The notes under the pieces: generated by a model
Databases searched by the model: none
Seen by the model: only the letters and a program-made list of their open reading frames with translations
Told to the model about the DNA's origin: nothing
From: Cucumis sativus
Taxonomy: Eukaryota > Streptophyta > Magnoliopsida > Cucurbitales > Cucurbitaceae
Reading direction: 5' to 3'
Assembly (NCBI RefSeq): GCF_000004075.3
Contig: NC_026657.2
Coordinates: forward strand, 32,412,732 to 32,476,731
Length of the DNA: 64,000 nt
In this document: positions 13,401 through 25,500 of the stretch, in pieces
Layout of the letters: each line of letters begins with the position of its first letter
Numbering within the stretch: the first letter of the stretch is position 1
Made by a program: the position numbers and the translations under genes

Positions 13401-13566
13401 TCATAATTTAAATTAATTATATCTATGGATCACTTCGCATTAGTGGAATCCATCTCATACATTCACTAGTAAAAATAGAAAGGAGAGCACTGTGCATGGA
13501 TATGTCAATTCTCTTTTTTCCTTTACTTTTTTCAAAAAGAATTCCAACCATAAAAATTTTGGTCAC

Positions 13567-13569
<3 letters not shown>
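10432..13569. other. AT-rich intergenic DNA, no gene seen
   Basis: Very AT-rich on both strands. Contains short (TA)n at 10979-10993 and 13092-13103 and many A/T homopolymers. The open frames (for example the one at 11954-12148 on the minus strand) have low-complexity composition and no family resemblance. Confidence 0.6.

Positions 13570-13570
<1 letters not shown>

Positions 13571-13604
<34 letters not shown>
13571..13604. repeat. (TA)n microsatellite
   Basis: Uninterrupted TA dinucleotides, 17 units. Confidence 0.95.
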
Positions 13605-13606
<2 letters not shown>

Positions 13607-14426
13607 TTGAATTAGTAATTAAGTTGGCTTTGGCTTTATTTCTTACTTTTAAATATTGCTTGCCATTTTGTATATATTAGTAATTATTTTTCATAGTGTT
13701 TGGGTTTATACTATTATTTATTTTATATAGTAAAATAAACTTAATCAATTATGTCACATAATTCAATTAAAGTAACAAAAACATATGCATATGGGTGATT
13801 GAGATATTTTTAGTATATATGATAGTGTACAATTATAAAAGCATGTTATTTGCTTAGTTGGTTCGGTACGTATTATTTACACTTTTTCGAAAACAAGAGT
13901 TTTAAGTTTAATTTTTTTATTTTTAAGTTGTATTACAATACATTTTTTTAAAAACATATTATAGTTATTAATATAAAAATTACATTAAAATCAATTTTAT
14001 CATTTATAAAATAATTCAAAAACATGTTTTTAATCCATTGATTCTAATGTATAAAATTAAATTTTAAATTCACTTCAAAATATATATATTAAATTTTATC
14101 ACATTTGTTAAAAAAATATCTATATATTATTTGAAATGGGGTGATGGAGATAGAACGCACTAACTATTTTAAGTTTTACCTAAATCACTTTCAAACCCAT
14201 CAACTTTTTGTCATTTTAACAAAATTTTCCACTTACTTGGAATGTATGAAAAAGTTAAAAAAGGAGGGTTTTGAAAAGTTAATCGAACGAATATACGAAT
14301 AAAATAAATTAAAATATTTACAAATTATATTGCAAAATTTTAATTAATTAAACATGTGCAAATCATCTTTTGAATTAACTAATTAAACAAGAAAAAATAA
14401 ATTATTAAATACATTTTTGAAAAAAG

Positions 14427-14480
14427 TTTTAATCTTTGAAGTATGACCATAATATATTTTAATCTTTGAAGTATGACCAT
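14427..14480. repeat. 24-bp direct repeat, 30-bp period
   Basis: The unit ttttaatctttgaagtatga followed by ccat is perfectly duplicated at 14427-14450 and 14457-14480. Its end, GTATGACC, recurs in both arms of the foldback just downstream. Confidence 0.9.
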
Positions 14481-14511
14481 TAAGTTTGAATGGTTAATCC
14501 ATCGACTAGTG

Positions 14512-14579
14512 AGAAAAGAGGCCTAAGTACGTATGACCAATAATTGAAGCAAGAGGTCATACTTGGAGGCCTCTTTTCT
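14512..14579. repeat. Strong short foldback (13+8-bp stem, 16-nt loop)
   Basis: The left arm reads AGAAAAGAGGCCT, a few unpaired bases, then GTATGACC. The right arm is GGTCATAC, a few unpaired bases, then AGGCCTCTTTTCT. The loop is 14539-14554. A TATA-like tatatat (14584-14590) and long CT-rich sequence follow. It could be a tiny foldback transposon, a small-RNA hairpin or a leader structure. No known conserved miRNA sequence was recognised in either arm. Confidence 0.7.
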
Positions 14580-14695
14580 TCTGATATATATCTCTCCAAG
14601 CTAACCTTCTTATATCCTTTAATTCAATTTGTGTTGTTTCACAATTCATTTCCATTCAATCTCTCACCACACCCATACTTCAATTATTGTAAGCT

Positions 14696-14760
14696 CTCTC
14701 TCTCTCTCCCTCCCTCCCTCTCTCTTTCTATCCTGTGGGTTCTTTCTCTCTTTTAGTTAT

Positions 14761-14797
<37 letters not shown>
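14696..14797. repeat. (CT)n-rich tracts
   Basis: Two CT-rich runs: 14696-14728 (CT with CCCT interruptions) and 14763-14797, mostly pure (CT). Such tracts are common in plant core promoters and 5' leaders, but no gene downstream was recognised. Confidence 0.9.
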
Positions 14798-14800
<3 letters not shown>

Positions 14801-16503
14801 ATCTCTTCAAATTTGTTTAACACTTCTCTCCATTAGTTAATATGTATCTATATAATCTTGTTGATTTGATAAATTATTATCTTTTTGTATAGTTATATAG
14901 CAAAAGGCTGCATTTAAATATGAAGATGGAATAATTGAACCACACCCTCAAAACTGAACTCAACTTATAAGAAGAACTAATGGGTATAATTTTAAGATAT
15001 TGAAAATGTCACAATGAAATATTGGAAGAAATTTATAATTTAATTTACCCAAATATAAAAATAAGATAACTTGATTGTTCATATTTTGAGTTTGCTTCAA
15101 ATACAGATTTTATGTCTTCTCTCAACAAAATTTGTCACATGATTTTGTTTCTCTCTCTAAAAGCTGTAAACAAAAACGTCATCCAACAATTCTTTAACTC
15201 TTTTATTTTTGGTTTAACAAAAGTCCAAAAATAACACTACTTGACTTATCAATTCCTTTGTTTTTCTTATCTATTCTCGAATAAACATTTCAAATTATTC
15301 CATACTAATGTTTTGTTAACTAAAAAAGTAAGTTTGAAAAACATATTTTCTGTTTTGAAATTTGGTTTAAAATGCAAATGTATTAAGATTAAAAGGAAAA
15401 AAAAAAGTAACATTCAAAGTTTTGAATATCACCCTCAAGTCATTTCAAATATGCAACCAGAATTTAGTATAATTATTTATAGCCAAGCACTAATTTTAGG
15501 GAATCAATTTTTTTTTCTAAACATAGCATATAATTTAATTTTAATATATAGAATTAAAAGTATCGTATTCCTAATTCCTATCACATATGATCATATTTGT
15601 TAGTATAAAAGAAGAAGAAGAAGAAATATATATAAAATCATTCTTTCCCATAGTTTTTAGCTAGCTATAATCCGTCCATATTATATATTTATATATACAC
15701 ATAAAGACACAACTCCCCATCCACTAGTGAAAGTAAAAGAGGCCACCAAATGATAATATGCTCATAATAATTTCATAATTATATAGAAGATGGAGTATCT
15801 TTAATTTATTTGTTTTAAATTAAACCAAACTTTTGGTATAAAATGACATATATACTTTAGTATTAAATTGACAGCATATATTCTACCTATTAAATTAGAG
15901 AGCAAAAAAAGATGACAAGAGATATGCAAAGTATGAATTTGTGTATATATAGTCCCTAGCACTTTATTTATCGTTTTTTGTATTTTTTTCTGTTTTTTAG
16001 AGACTAATTAATTCACTTCTTGACATTTATTAGTAATAACTAATAAGATTCTATAATTGGAAGAAAATTTTAATTTCAATAATAGAATGTTTGATATCAA
16101 CATATGAATTTTACTATATTTACAAATTTTTAAAATAGTTGTTTTTAGAAGAGATATTCATAATAACTATTGGTTTTTTTTAAAAGAATGTGTCTAAAGT
16201 TTTTAAAAAGAATAATTGTAAATCAAACATAGAAAAACTCTGAAATTTATTATATTTTAATTAAAATTATTATTCAGTTGAAAAATAATTAAACACAAAG
16301 TCAAAAAGTTTTAATATGTACCCTACCACTTTAATAAACTAATAAAATTGAGAAAATAAAAGAAAAACAACACATTATATAATTGTAATTCTAATATATT
16401 TTTAAACACACAAGAGATTAGAAGACTACAACGTATTCATGCAAGAGTCTATATTTTCCCTCTCCCTCTATGCTTGAACTCTATACAGTGACCAAAAAAG
16501 AAG
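14798..16503. other. AT-rich intergenic DNA upstream of ABCG copy 1
   Basis: No coding region recognised. The 120-codon open frame at 15241-15603 is Ile/Lys/Phe/Asn-rich, as expected from AT-rich noise. A 'ccactagtgaaagtaaaagaggcc' motif near 15721 resembles the left arm of the 14512 foldback. The promoter of the ABCG gene must lie in the right part, but no single TATA element stands out. Confidence 0.5.
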
Positions 16504-19500
16504 ATGGGAAGAAGCTCCTCATCTGCCGAGGAGGATGGCAATGGTAGTGACGTTGAAGATGCTTCACTCTGGGCGGAAATCGAGAGGTTGCCAACGTTCA
16601 AACAGTTAAGGTCGTCGTTGTTTGATATTACTAACGACAAAGGAGAGGTGAAAAAGAAAAGGAGAAGAGTTGTAGATGTTACTAAACTTAGCAACGAGGA
16701 GCGTGGTTTATTTATTAAGAAACTCATAAAAAACATTGAGGATGATAATGTTAAGCTCTTGACTAAAGTTCGAGATAGAATTCACAGGTAAGTTTTCCAT
16801 TTTCTTTTCCTTATTAACAAGTTCGTAATTTAGTTTAATTGTGATTATTGTTTGATTGTTATTGATTATGCAACTAGTGAATTAATTAAATTGGTGTAGG
16901 GTTGGTGAGAAATTTCCAACAGTGGAAGTGAAGTATAAAAATGTGCATATTGAAGTAGAGTGTGAGGTTGTTCATGGGAAAGCCATTCCAACACTTTGGA
17001 ACTCTCTTCAAAGCAAGCTTTATGTGAGTTTTCTTTTTAATTTAATAATCATACATTTTTTAAAATTATAGAATTGGGAAATCAATGTTTTTTAGATTTT
17101 TTTTTTGTTTACTGAATTTATTTTTAAATAAAGTAAATGTTTTAAGACTTATTTTATATAAATTAACATTGATTATGAGAGTGAAAACTATCGTAAAAAA
17201 TAGAATTAAAACTTGTCAATGGTAAGTAATATATACTCTTTTTCGAAATTAAAAGTTGATGTTTTTCATTCCTTAGAAAAGACGAGATTCGTAAATTTGG
17301 TGGAAAGAGATAGAGATTCTTCACAATCACATCTTAAAAAGCCTTTATATTTTTAAATCTAAGGTTGCAGAAATTGATTAAATTTGTTGGTTGAAAATTG
17401 AAATCAAATTTTTATTATTCTTTTTAAAAAATCATTTTAAAATGTAAATTTGGTTGAACAAAGTAAAATTAAAAAAAAAAAAGTAATTAAGAAACAAGAA
17501 TCACATCTCAATATACATTAAAATGGTTTTTCTTTTTGTTCTAATTCAAGATTACAATTAAAACCTGAGATAGAAATTGATCAAATTACGATGGAAATAT
17601 AGTTTAAGCTAAAAATAAAAATAACGTAAATTAATTTAGTTTATGACTTGAACATATTAATTAAAGTCTATATTAAATCTTTGTTGCTTTTTATTAATGT
17701 GTGAAAATTAAATTCCAATATTAATTTGGAATTTTTGGGTATTTAATTATGGATAGGAGATCATCAAATTTTGTGGTGTAAAGTCCAATAAAGCCAAAAT
17801 TGACATAATTGAGGATGTGAGTGGAATTATAAAGCCTGGAAGGTAGCCTTTGCACTTTTCTTATTTGATTAAATTACATTACTTTATAATAATTAACTTT
17901 TTACATCTTCACATATGCACTTCTAATATATTTTTTTAATTATTAGATTCTTTAATTTTAAAAAAATAAATCTAATAAGTCCTATAATTTTCAATTTTGT
18001 ATATTAAATCATTGAAACTTAATTCCCAACTTGGTTTCTATGTTTTTCTAATCTCTACAAATTGATTATTTGCTAATTAAAAAAAAAAGTTGAATATGTC
18101 ATCAACTTTTATTTAAAAGTTAAGCACCTATATTAAATACAAAATTAAACATAATTGTTATACTAAACATTTTGGAAGGATTTTTTAAAGAAAGTTATTA
18201 TTTTCAGGTTAACTTTGCTACTTGGTCCTCCAGGGTGTGGGAAGACCACACTACTAAAGGCCCTTTCTGGAAATCTTAACAAATCTCTCAAGGTATTTTT
18301 ATTTTATTTTATTAAAATCAAATATAGGGAAAAAGTTGATAATAATTATTAACCATTTTATTATAAGGTTTTTTTTTTATAAAAAAAAATTGTTTGATTT
18401 TAATTATAATTATCTCCTTTCATAAAAAAGTTTAGTGGAGAGATTTGTTACAATGGGCATAAACTTGAAGAATTTGTCCCCCAAAAGACTTCAGCATATG
18501 TTGGTCAGCATGACCTACATATTCCTCAAATGACTGTAAGGGAAACCCTAGATTTTTCGGCCAGGTGTCAAGGCATCGGAAGTCGAGCAGGTGAGCTCTG
18601 TATATCTAATTTCGAGTTAAACTATAAGTTTAGTTAATGAAGTTAATTCTAAATTTGTTTTTTTGTTAAGACTGATATCCTAATAGGTCGATGAGTTAAA
18701 TGTGTCCAACATATTTGATAGATATTAAAAACTTTTAAGAAATTCATTCACCTCTTAAATATATATATTTCAACTTTTATATCTAATAAAATCTTGTATT
18801 TTCAATTTTATTTTCATAGATGGATGATTTTGTTTTTTTTAAATATCTAAAAGCGTCAATAATCTATTATATATACAAAATTGATTTAAGTTATCTCATT
18901 TACTAATCATAATTTTCTCTCAACCTATATTATAATGATTTTCATGTTTCTTACGTAAAAATGTTAGAATTTTTGTCTTATAAAAAAGTTACATTTTTAG
19001 TCGATCTTTTTTAGTAAAAAGGTTTCAAAAACTAGTGAGGATATAAATTAGTTTAGATTATAAGAGTTGGATGGTTAAAAAAATAAATATTTGAATTAGG
19101 GATGTTTATGGTTAATGATAATAACACAAAGTTGAGTCGAGTCGAGTTGATAATAATTATAGGTCAATAATGAGAAGAATTGACACGTATAACAAAATGA
19201 GAAATGTGAGTTGATGTGAATAACGAGATAATAAAACTCTTTATTTATTGATGAACCAAACGGTAAATTGGTTTTTTTATTCATCAAATCCAACCAAGTT
19301 GTCATAACAATTATATATTATGATTAACTGTTGAACAATAAAGATATTTATAATTTTAAAGTTTAATAGTGCTTATTAAAATGATATATTAATAAAAAAA
19401 AATTGTGCATATGATCATTTAATTTGTTCTTGGAATGAAGATATAATGAAGGAGATTATCAAAAAGGAGAAGGAACAAGGGATTATTCCAAATACTGATA

Positions 19501-22500
19501 TTGATATTTACATGAAGGTAAAAAAATAACATTATAATATTTTCCTTTTACTCAATATGTTAATTTTTTTTAAAAAAATTATATCTATTAATTTCTGTTT
19601 TTCCTGATTTAATATATATATTTGTAATGCAGGCCATTTCTATTGAAGGACTAAAACAAAGTCTTCAAACTGACTACATACTCAACGTGATTCCAACTCT
19701 TTCATTTCACTATAGCGATCACTTTTTAGTAGAAGATGCATGCATGCAATATGAACTTAACGTTTACAAACATAGTCACAAAAATAATTAACAACTTTTG
19801 ATATTAAAGTTTAGCGTTCAAGTTTAGTTTAACTTTAATTTTATAGTTTATTGTCATAATTAAGTAAAGAAGAATAATGTAGAAATTTCATTTTCCATTT
19901 GGTCAGATATTTGGACTTGATATTTGTGGAGACACTCTAGTAGGGGATGCCATGAGAAGAGGTATTTCAGGTGGTCAAAAGAAAAGATTAACTACAGGTA
20001 ATTAAATGTGCAAAATAAATTAACCCACTGTTTATTGCAGATTAAATTTATCAATAACTATTTTTTAAAAAAAAAATTAATTAAGCCTAATTCTTTAAAT
20101 TTTCTTAAGAAAGGAATTTAGAGATGAAAAGGGTGGTTAGAGGCATGATTAAATGGCTACCAGAGAAACAAAGTTTATGTCTGTTTGGACTTAAACTTTT
20201 GAATGTTAAGAACTAAATTCATAAGAAGTATGATTGGAGAAACAAAATTTATGCAGGGGAAATGATGGTTGGTCCAAACAAAGCATTGTTCATGGATGAA
20301 ATAACAAATGGATTAGACAGTTCCACTGCCTTCCAAATCATTTCATGCCTACAAAACCTATCTCATCTTACAAATGCTACAATTCTCATCTCTCTTCTTC
20401 AACCAGCTCCCGAAACCTTTGAACTTTTCGACGATTTGATCTTGATGGCACAGAAAAAGATAGTATATCAAGGTCGTCGTGATCAAGTTCTCAACTTCTT
20501 TGAACATTGTGGATTCAAATGCCCCAAAAGAAAAAGCATTGCCGATTTTCTTCAAGAAGTGCTCTCAAGGAAAGATCAACCACAATTTTGGTATCGTAAC
20601 CAAACTCCTTATACATATGTTTCTATCGACACATTGAGTAGAAAGTTCAAGTGTTGGAATAATAATAATAATAATGAAAGAAAGGTGGAAGGGGAGAATT
20701 TGAAACCCTTTGATAATGATCGAGAAGATCAGTATTATTCAAAAAATGATGATGGTATTTTGTTGAATAATACTGGGCAGAAGATCAATAATTATAGTGT
20801 TTCTAAATGGGAAGTGTTTAAAGCTTGTGCATCAAGGGAATTCCTCCTCATGAGAAGAAATTCATTTGTTTATGTCTTCAAAATAAGTCAGGTTAGTGCT
20901 TTTTAATTCAATTTAATGATAGGTACTGATTTAGTATGGTTGAATTTGATCAATTCTCTTATAACATAGTTTGAAGAGGGGATAAATCAATCTAGATATT
21001 AAAAGAAAATAATATTCTACCAGTATCGACGAAAATATCAATATTTAAATTTCAATTAGTAATTAAATATATATTCTTCATTTCTAAATGATTTAAATGT
21101 TTACTATTTGGATTGATTAATATTTTGTTACTCTTTTTCTTTTTCATGTTTTGTGAATTTTTTTATGTTACAATAGAATAAATGTGGATCATCTTAAATC
21201 CATAAAAATGTAAAATTATCGTTAAAAACGTCATACTTGTCGATGAAAATTAAATAAATATATTGATAGTTATTTCCATTAATTTGTAATTAATAACAAA
21301 TATATTATTGTGATGTATTTTGTTGAGCAGCTTTTCTTGATTGCTTCAATCACAATGACAGTGTTTATAAGGACAGAAATGAAAACAGATGTTGAACATG
21401 GAAATTACTACATGGGAGCCTTATTTTATTCTCTCAATATGCTCCTAGTTGATGCATTGCCTGAATTGGCAATGACTATTCACAGACTTGAAGTTTTCTA
21501 CAAACAAAAACAGCTGCTGTTTTATCCACCTTGGGCTTATGTTATTCCACCTGCCATTTTGAAGCTCCCTCTCTCTTTTCTTCAATCCTTTCTATGGACT
21601 TCTCTTACTTATTATGTCATCGGTTACACCCCCGAGGTCTCCAGGTAACTACTCGTTTCACCTTTCAACCTTCCTATATCGATCTATTGATTGTCTTAGC
21701 TAATTATCTTATAGGCTTTAATGTATATATATAGTTGCTATTTCCTGCTCCTATATTCTCAAATTCTGTATTATATATAAAGTATATAACATGCATATTG
21801 ATGTTTATTTCTTAGGTTTTTTCGACATTTTCTTGTGTTGTTTGCTCTGCACGTATCTTCAGTATCCATGTTTCGAATGATGGCTTTAGTGAATCAACAT
21901 ATTGTTGCTTCTACACTTAGCAGTTTTGTAATATTACAAACCATGATATTTGGTGGTTTCATCATCTCTCATCGTAAGTTTCTCTCTTGGTCTCTCTTCA
22001 TTCAACTCATCCTGGATTAATTACTAATAGAGAAGATATCCTACAAGTAAAGCATTGTTTTTTTATAACGTCTTCCTTTTCTAAGAATATACTTTGTATA
22101 TATTCTTCCAATTTTCTTACCCAAAACTTCGTTTGAACTTTGAAAATACTACAGAAATTAGACCGAAAAAAAAAACTCATCGATGAAAGGTAGTGTTTAA
22201 GTATCTATTAAGGTTTTAATAAACACTCTAATCCTTGGGTAGATTCTAAAAACAAAATTAAGTAAGTATTTGAAATCTAAAAAAACTTGATTAGCATAAC
22301 TCTGATATATACAAAAACATGATTATAAAGTAGATAAGAGGAAAGATTAGAGTAGAAATATTGTTTATAACTTTACTTTTCTAAATAGAAAAAAACAAAT
22401 GATTATCATAAGGAGTTCAATTTTTAAAATCTAGAAAACAAATCAAATGCAAGGTAATAAGTAAAAGGATCTAAGTTGCTAATGAAAATAATGCAATAAG

Positions 22501-25500
22501 AAGTTTGATTAAATTTAGAACTCCCCAGCGTTTAAAAATAAGACCGTTTTGCACTAAAAAATACGTATGATTCTTAAGTCACCACTAAACTTAGAAACAT
22601 CTAAGTTAATATTCATATCTATTTGTTTTTTGGAAAATTTGCAGCCTCAATGTCAGCTTGGTTGCGATGGGGGTTTTGGGTTTCACCAATTAGCTATGGA
22701 GAAATTGGGCTTTCTATCAATGAATTTCTTGCTCCAAGATGGCAAAAGGTCTTTCCTTATAATATTATATTTTGAAACCCAATTATCCATTTCTAACTAT
22801 CATTGGTTCAGTTGAACTAACTAGTAATTATAAGAACCAAAAGTTCATAGATTCAATCTTTGAATGTCACTCCCTATAAATTAATTTTCTATAAATTGTC
22901 TTCTATTATTTGAGCTAAGAATTTGGCTGGTTATTTGGTTGTGTAGATTCAAGGTTCCAACGTTACAATAGGACATATAATTCTTCAAAGTCGAGGACTT
23001 GATTATCATCAATACTTTTACTGGATTTCACTCGCAGCTTTGTTTGGATTTGCTCTCATCTTCAATTTTGGATTTGCCTTAGCTCTTACTTTCCTTAATC
23101 GTAAGTTTAATTCAATTCTCTAATTTGAATTTCTTACTTCAAAGATTCATTCATCAACAATTTTCACTTTCAGCTCCTGGATCTTCCACTGCCATTATTT
23201 CATATGAAAAGCTCTCACAGTCTAACATCAATGCCGATGCTAATTCTGCCCAAAACCCTCTTTCTTCTCCTAAGACCTCCATAGAATCGACCAAAGGTAA
23301 CATTTTTCTGAATTTTACAGTACGTTTATTGATGGGTTTTCCTTTTTTATTCTCTTGAATGATCTGGTTGCTTCTATAAAATCAGGTGGAATAGCATTGC
23401 CTTTTAGACCTTTAACAGTAGTGTTTCGAGATTTGCAGTATTATGTGGACATGCCATCGGTAATAGTCTCAAGACTCTTGGATTTTTTTTTTAAATGGGG
23501 ATTTTATTTTTGTTTATTCAAGGGCTTAAGTTATGGGTAGTTGTTTTACTCATTTTTTGTTCTGGCAAGTGGAGAATTGTGTTGAGAATGGTCTCTCAGA
23601 TAAGCTGGATTTTTATGGTTAAAGCACTGAAGGCCATTGTTATCTATCATAATTAACTTTTTGCTTTGAATCTTAGGGAATGAGAGAGAGGGGTTTTACT
23701 CAGAAGAAACTCCAGCTTCTTTCTGATATTACAGGGGCTTTAAGGCCTGGGATACTCACAGCACTGATGGGTGTCAGTGGAGCTGGGAAAACAACTTTGC
23801 TTGATGTTGTTGCAGGGAGAAAAACAAGTGGATACATCGAAGGAGAAATCAAAATTGGTGGTTTTCCAAAAGTTCAAGAAACATTTGCTAGGATATCTGG
23901 TTACTGTGAACAAACCGATGTACATTCTTCACAAATAACTGTTGAAGAATCTCTCTTCTTTTCTGCTTGGCTCCGTTTGGCACCTGAAATTGACTCAAAA
24001 ACAAAAGCAGTATGTTTTTCTGTTGTTTCCTTCAAAGGATGAAATTTAAATGGCCATTGATTATACTCACCAAGGATAACCTGTAATTTAGATTGACATT
24101 AGTTTCTTGTTTTATAGCAATTTGTGAATGAAGTCCTTGAGACCATTGAACTTGATAGCATAAAGGATTCCTTAGTTGGGATACCTGGTGTCAGTGGTCT
24201 ATCAACCGAGCAGCGTAAACGTTTAACCATAGCTGTGGAGCTTGTTTCCAACCCCTCTATCATTTTCATGGATGAACCTACCACTGGTTTAGATGCAAGA
24301 GCAGCTGCAATTGTCATGCGAGCAGTCAAGAACGTGGCTGATACTGGAAGAACGATAGTTTGTACCATCCATCAGCCAAGTATTGACATCTTTGAATCTT
24401 TTGATGAGGTAAAACTTTTACTCTTTGCTGTAATGCTTAGTTCTGACATGAGGCATTTCTAGAAATTTAAAACTATGGTAAATGACACACACAAATTTGT
24501 TTAGTTTATGTTGACAAGATGGGAAGCAAAATATTTGTTGTCGATTTTCTTTTACTATATTGTGGATTATTTCTGAGTTTGTTTACAAAAATGATTTATG
24601 TTTTTGTTTCGAAATTGTTTACAACAACTATTATCAAGTAGCTTGATTAAACAAACAAGTAAAAACTACAACCACAGATCTAAATGTTTACATGGTAGCA
24701 TTCATAAAAACAAACAAGGGAAATTAACTTCTAAAAAGCACTAACCTGTGCATTCTTGCTTTCGTTAAATTTTTGTTATGAAAGCATGAAACTGTTTATG
24801 AACATTGTCTCGATTTTAACAGCCTTTCTATGTAGTTAATTCTTCTGAAAACTGGCGGTCGTATGATCTACTATGGACCATTGGGACGTGATTCAAATAA
24901 GGTCATAGAATATTTTGAGGTCAGTCTACTCTGGAACTAGCAATGCTGCTTGTGACTGACTATATATTCCATTTTCAAAACCTCAATCTTCTTAATACAG
25001 CATGTTCCCGGGGTTTCAAGGATTAGAGAAAACTACAATCCTGCAACTTGGATATTAGAGATTACCTCTTCCGGTGCAGAAGCTAAACTTGGGATCGATT
25101 TTGCTCAAGTGTATAAGAACTCTTCTCTATATGAGTGAGTTAAGCTCTACCTTCTCTTTTCTTTTTTTCTTTTATTTCATCCAAGTACAAAGTTGATTTT
25201 ATTTGTTTGTTTGTTTGCCTTTTTATTATTTTCTTTAGAGAAGCAAATAAGAAGCTAATTTATTGGGTATTGTATATGAAATCTATGGACTTTTAGGAAG
25301 AAAAACATAAATATAACTTTTCCCCAATTTTTGTTCCGCAGGAACAACAAAGAACTTGTTAAGCAGCTGAGTGCTCCACCTCCTGGTTCAAGAGACTTGC
25401 AGTTTTCGAATGTCTTTGCACAAAATTTCGCTAGACAGTTTGGGGCTTGCCTTTGGAAACAAAACTTGTCTTATTGGAGGAATCCTCGCTACAACTTGCT

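Noticed and set aside
14512..14579. Foldback as a conserved miRNA precursor
   Set aside because: Neither arm matches a conserved plant miRNA that I know; kept only as an unexplained structure.
15241..15603. 120-codon open frame on the plus strand
   Set aside because: Composition is Ile/Phe/Lys/Asn-rich as expected from AT-rich DNA, with no family motif, no plausible splice partners and no promoter context.
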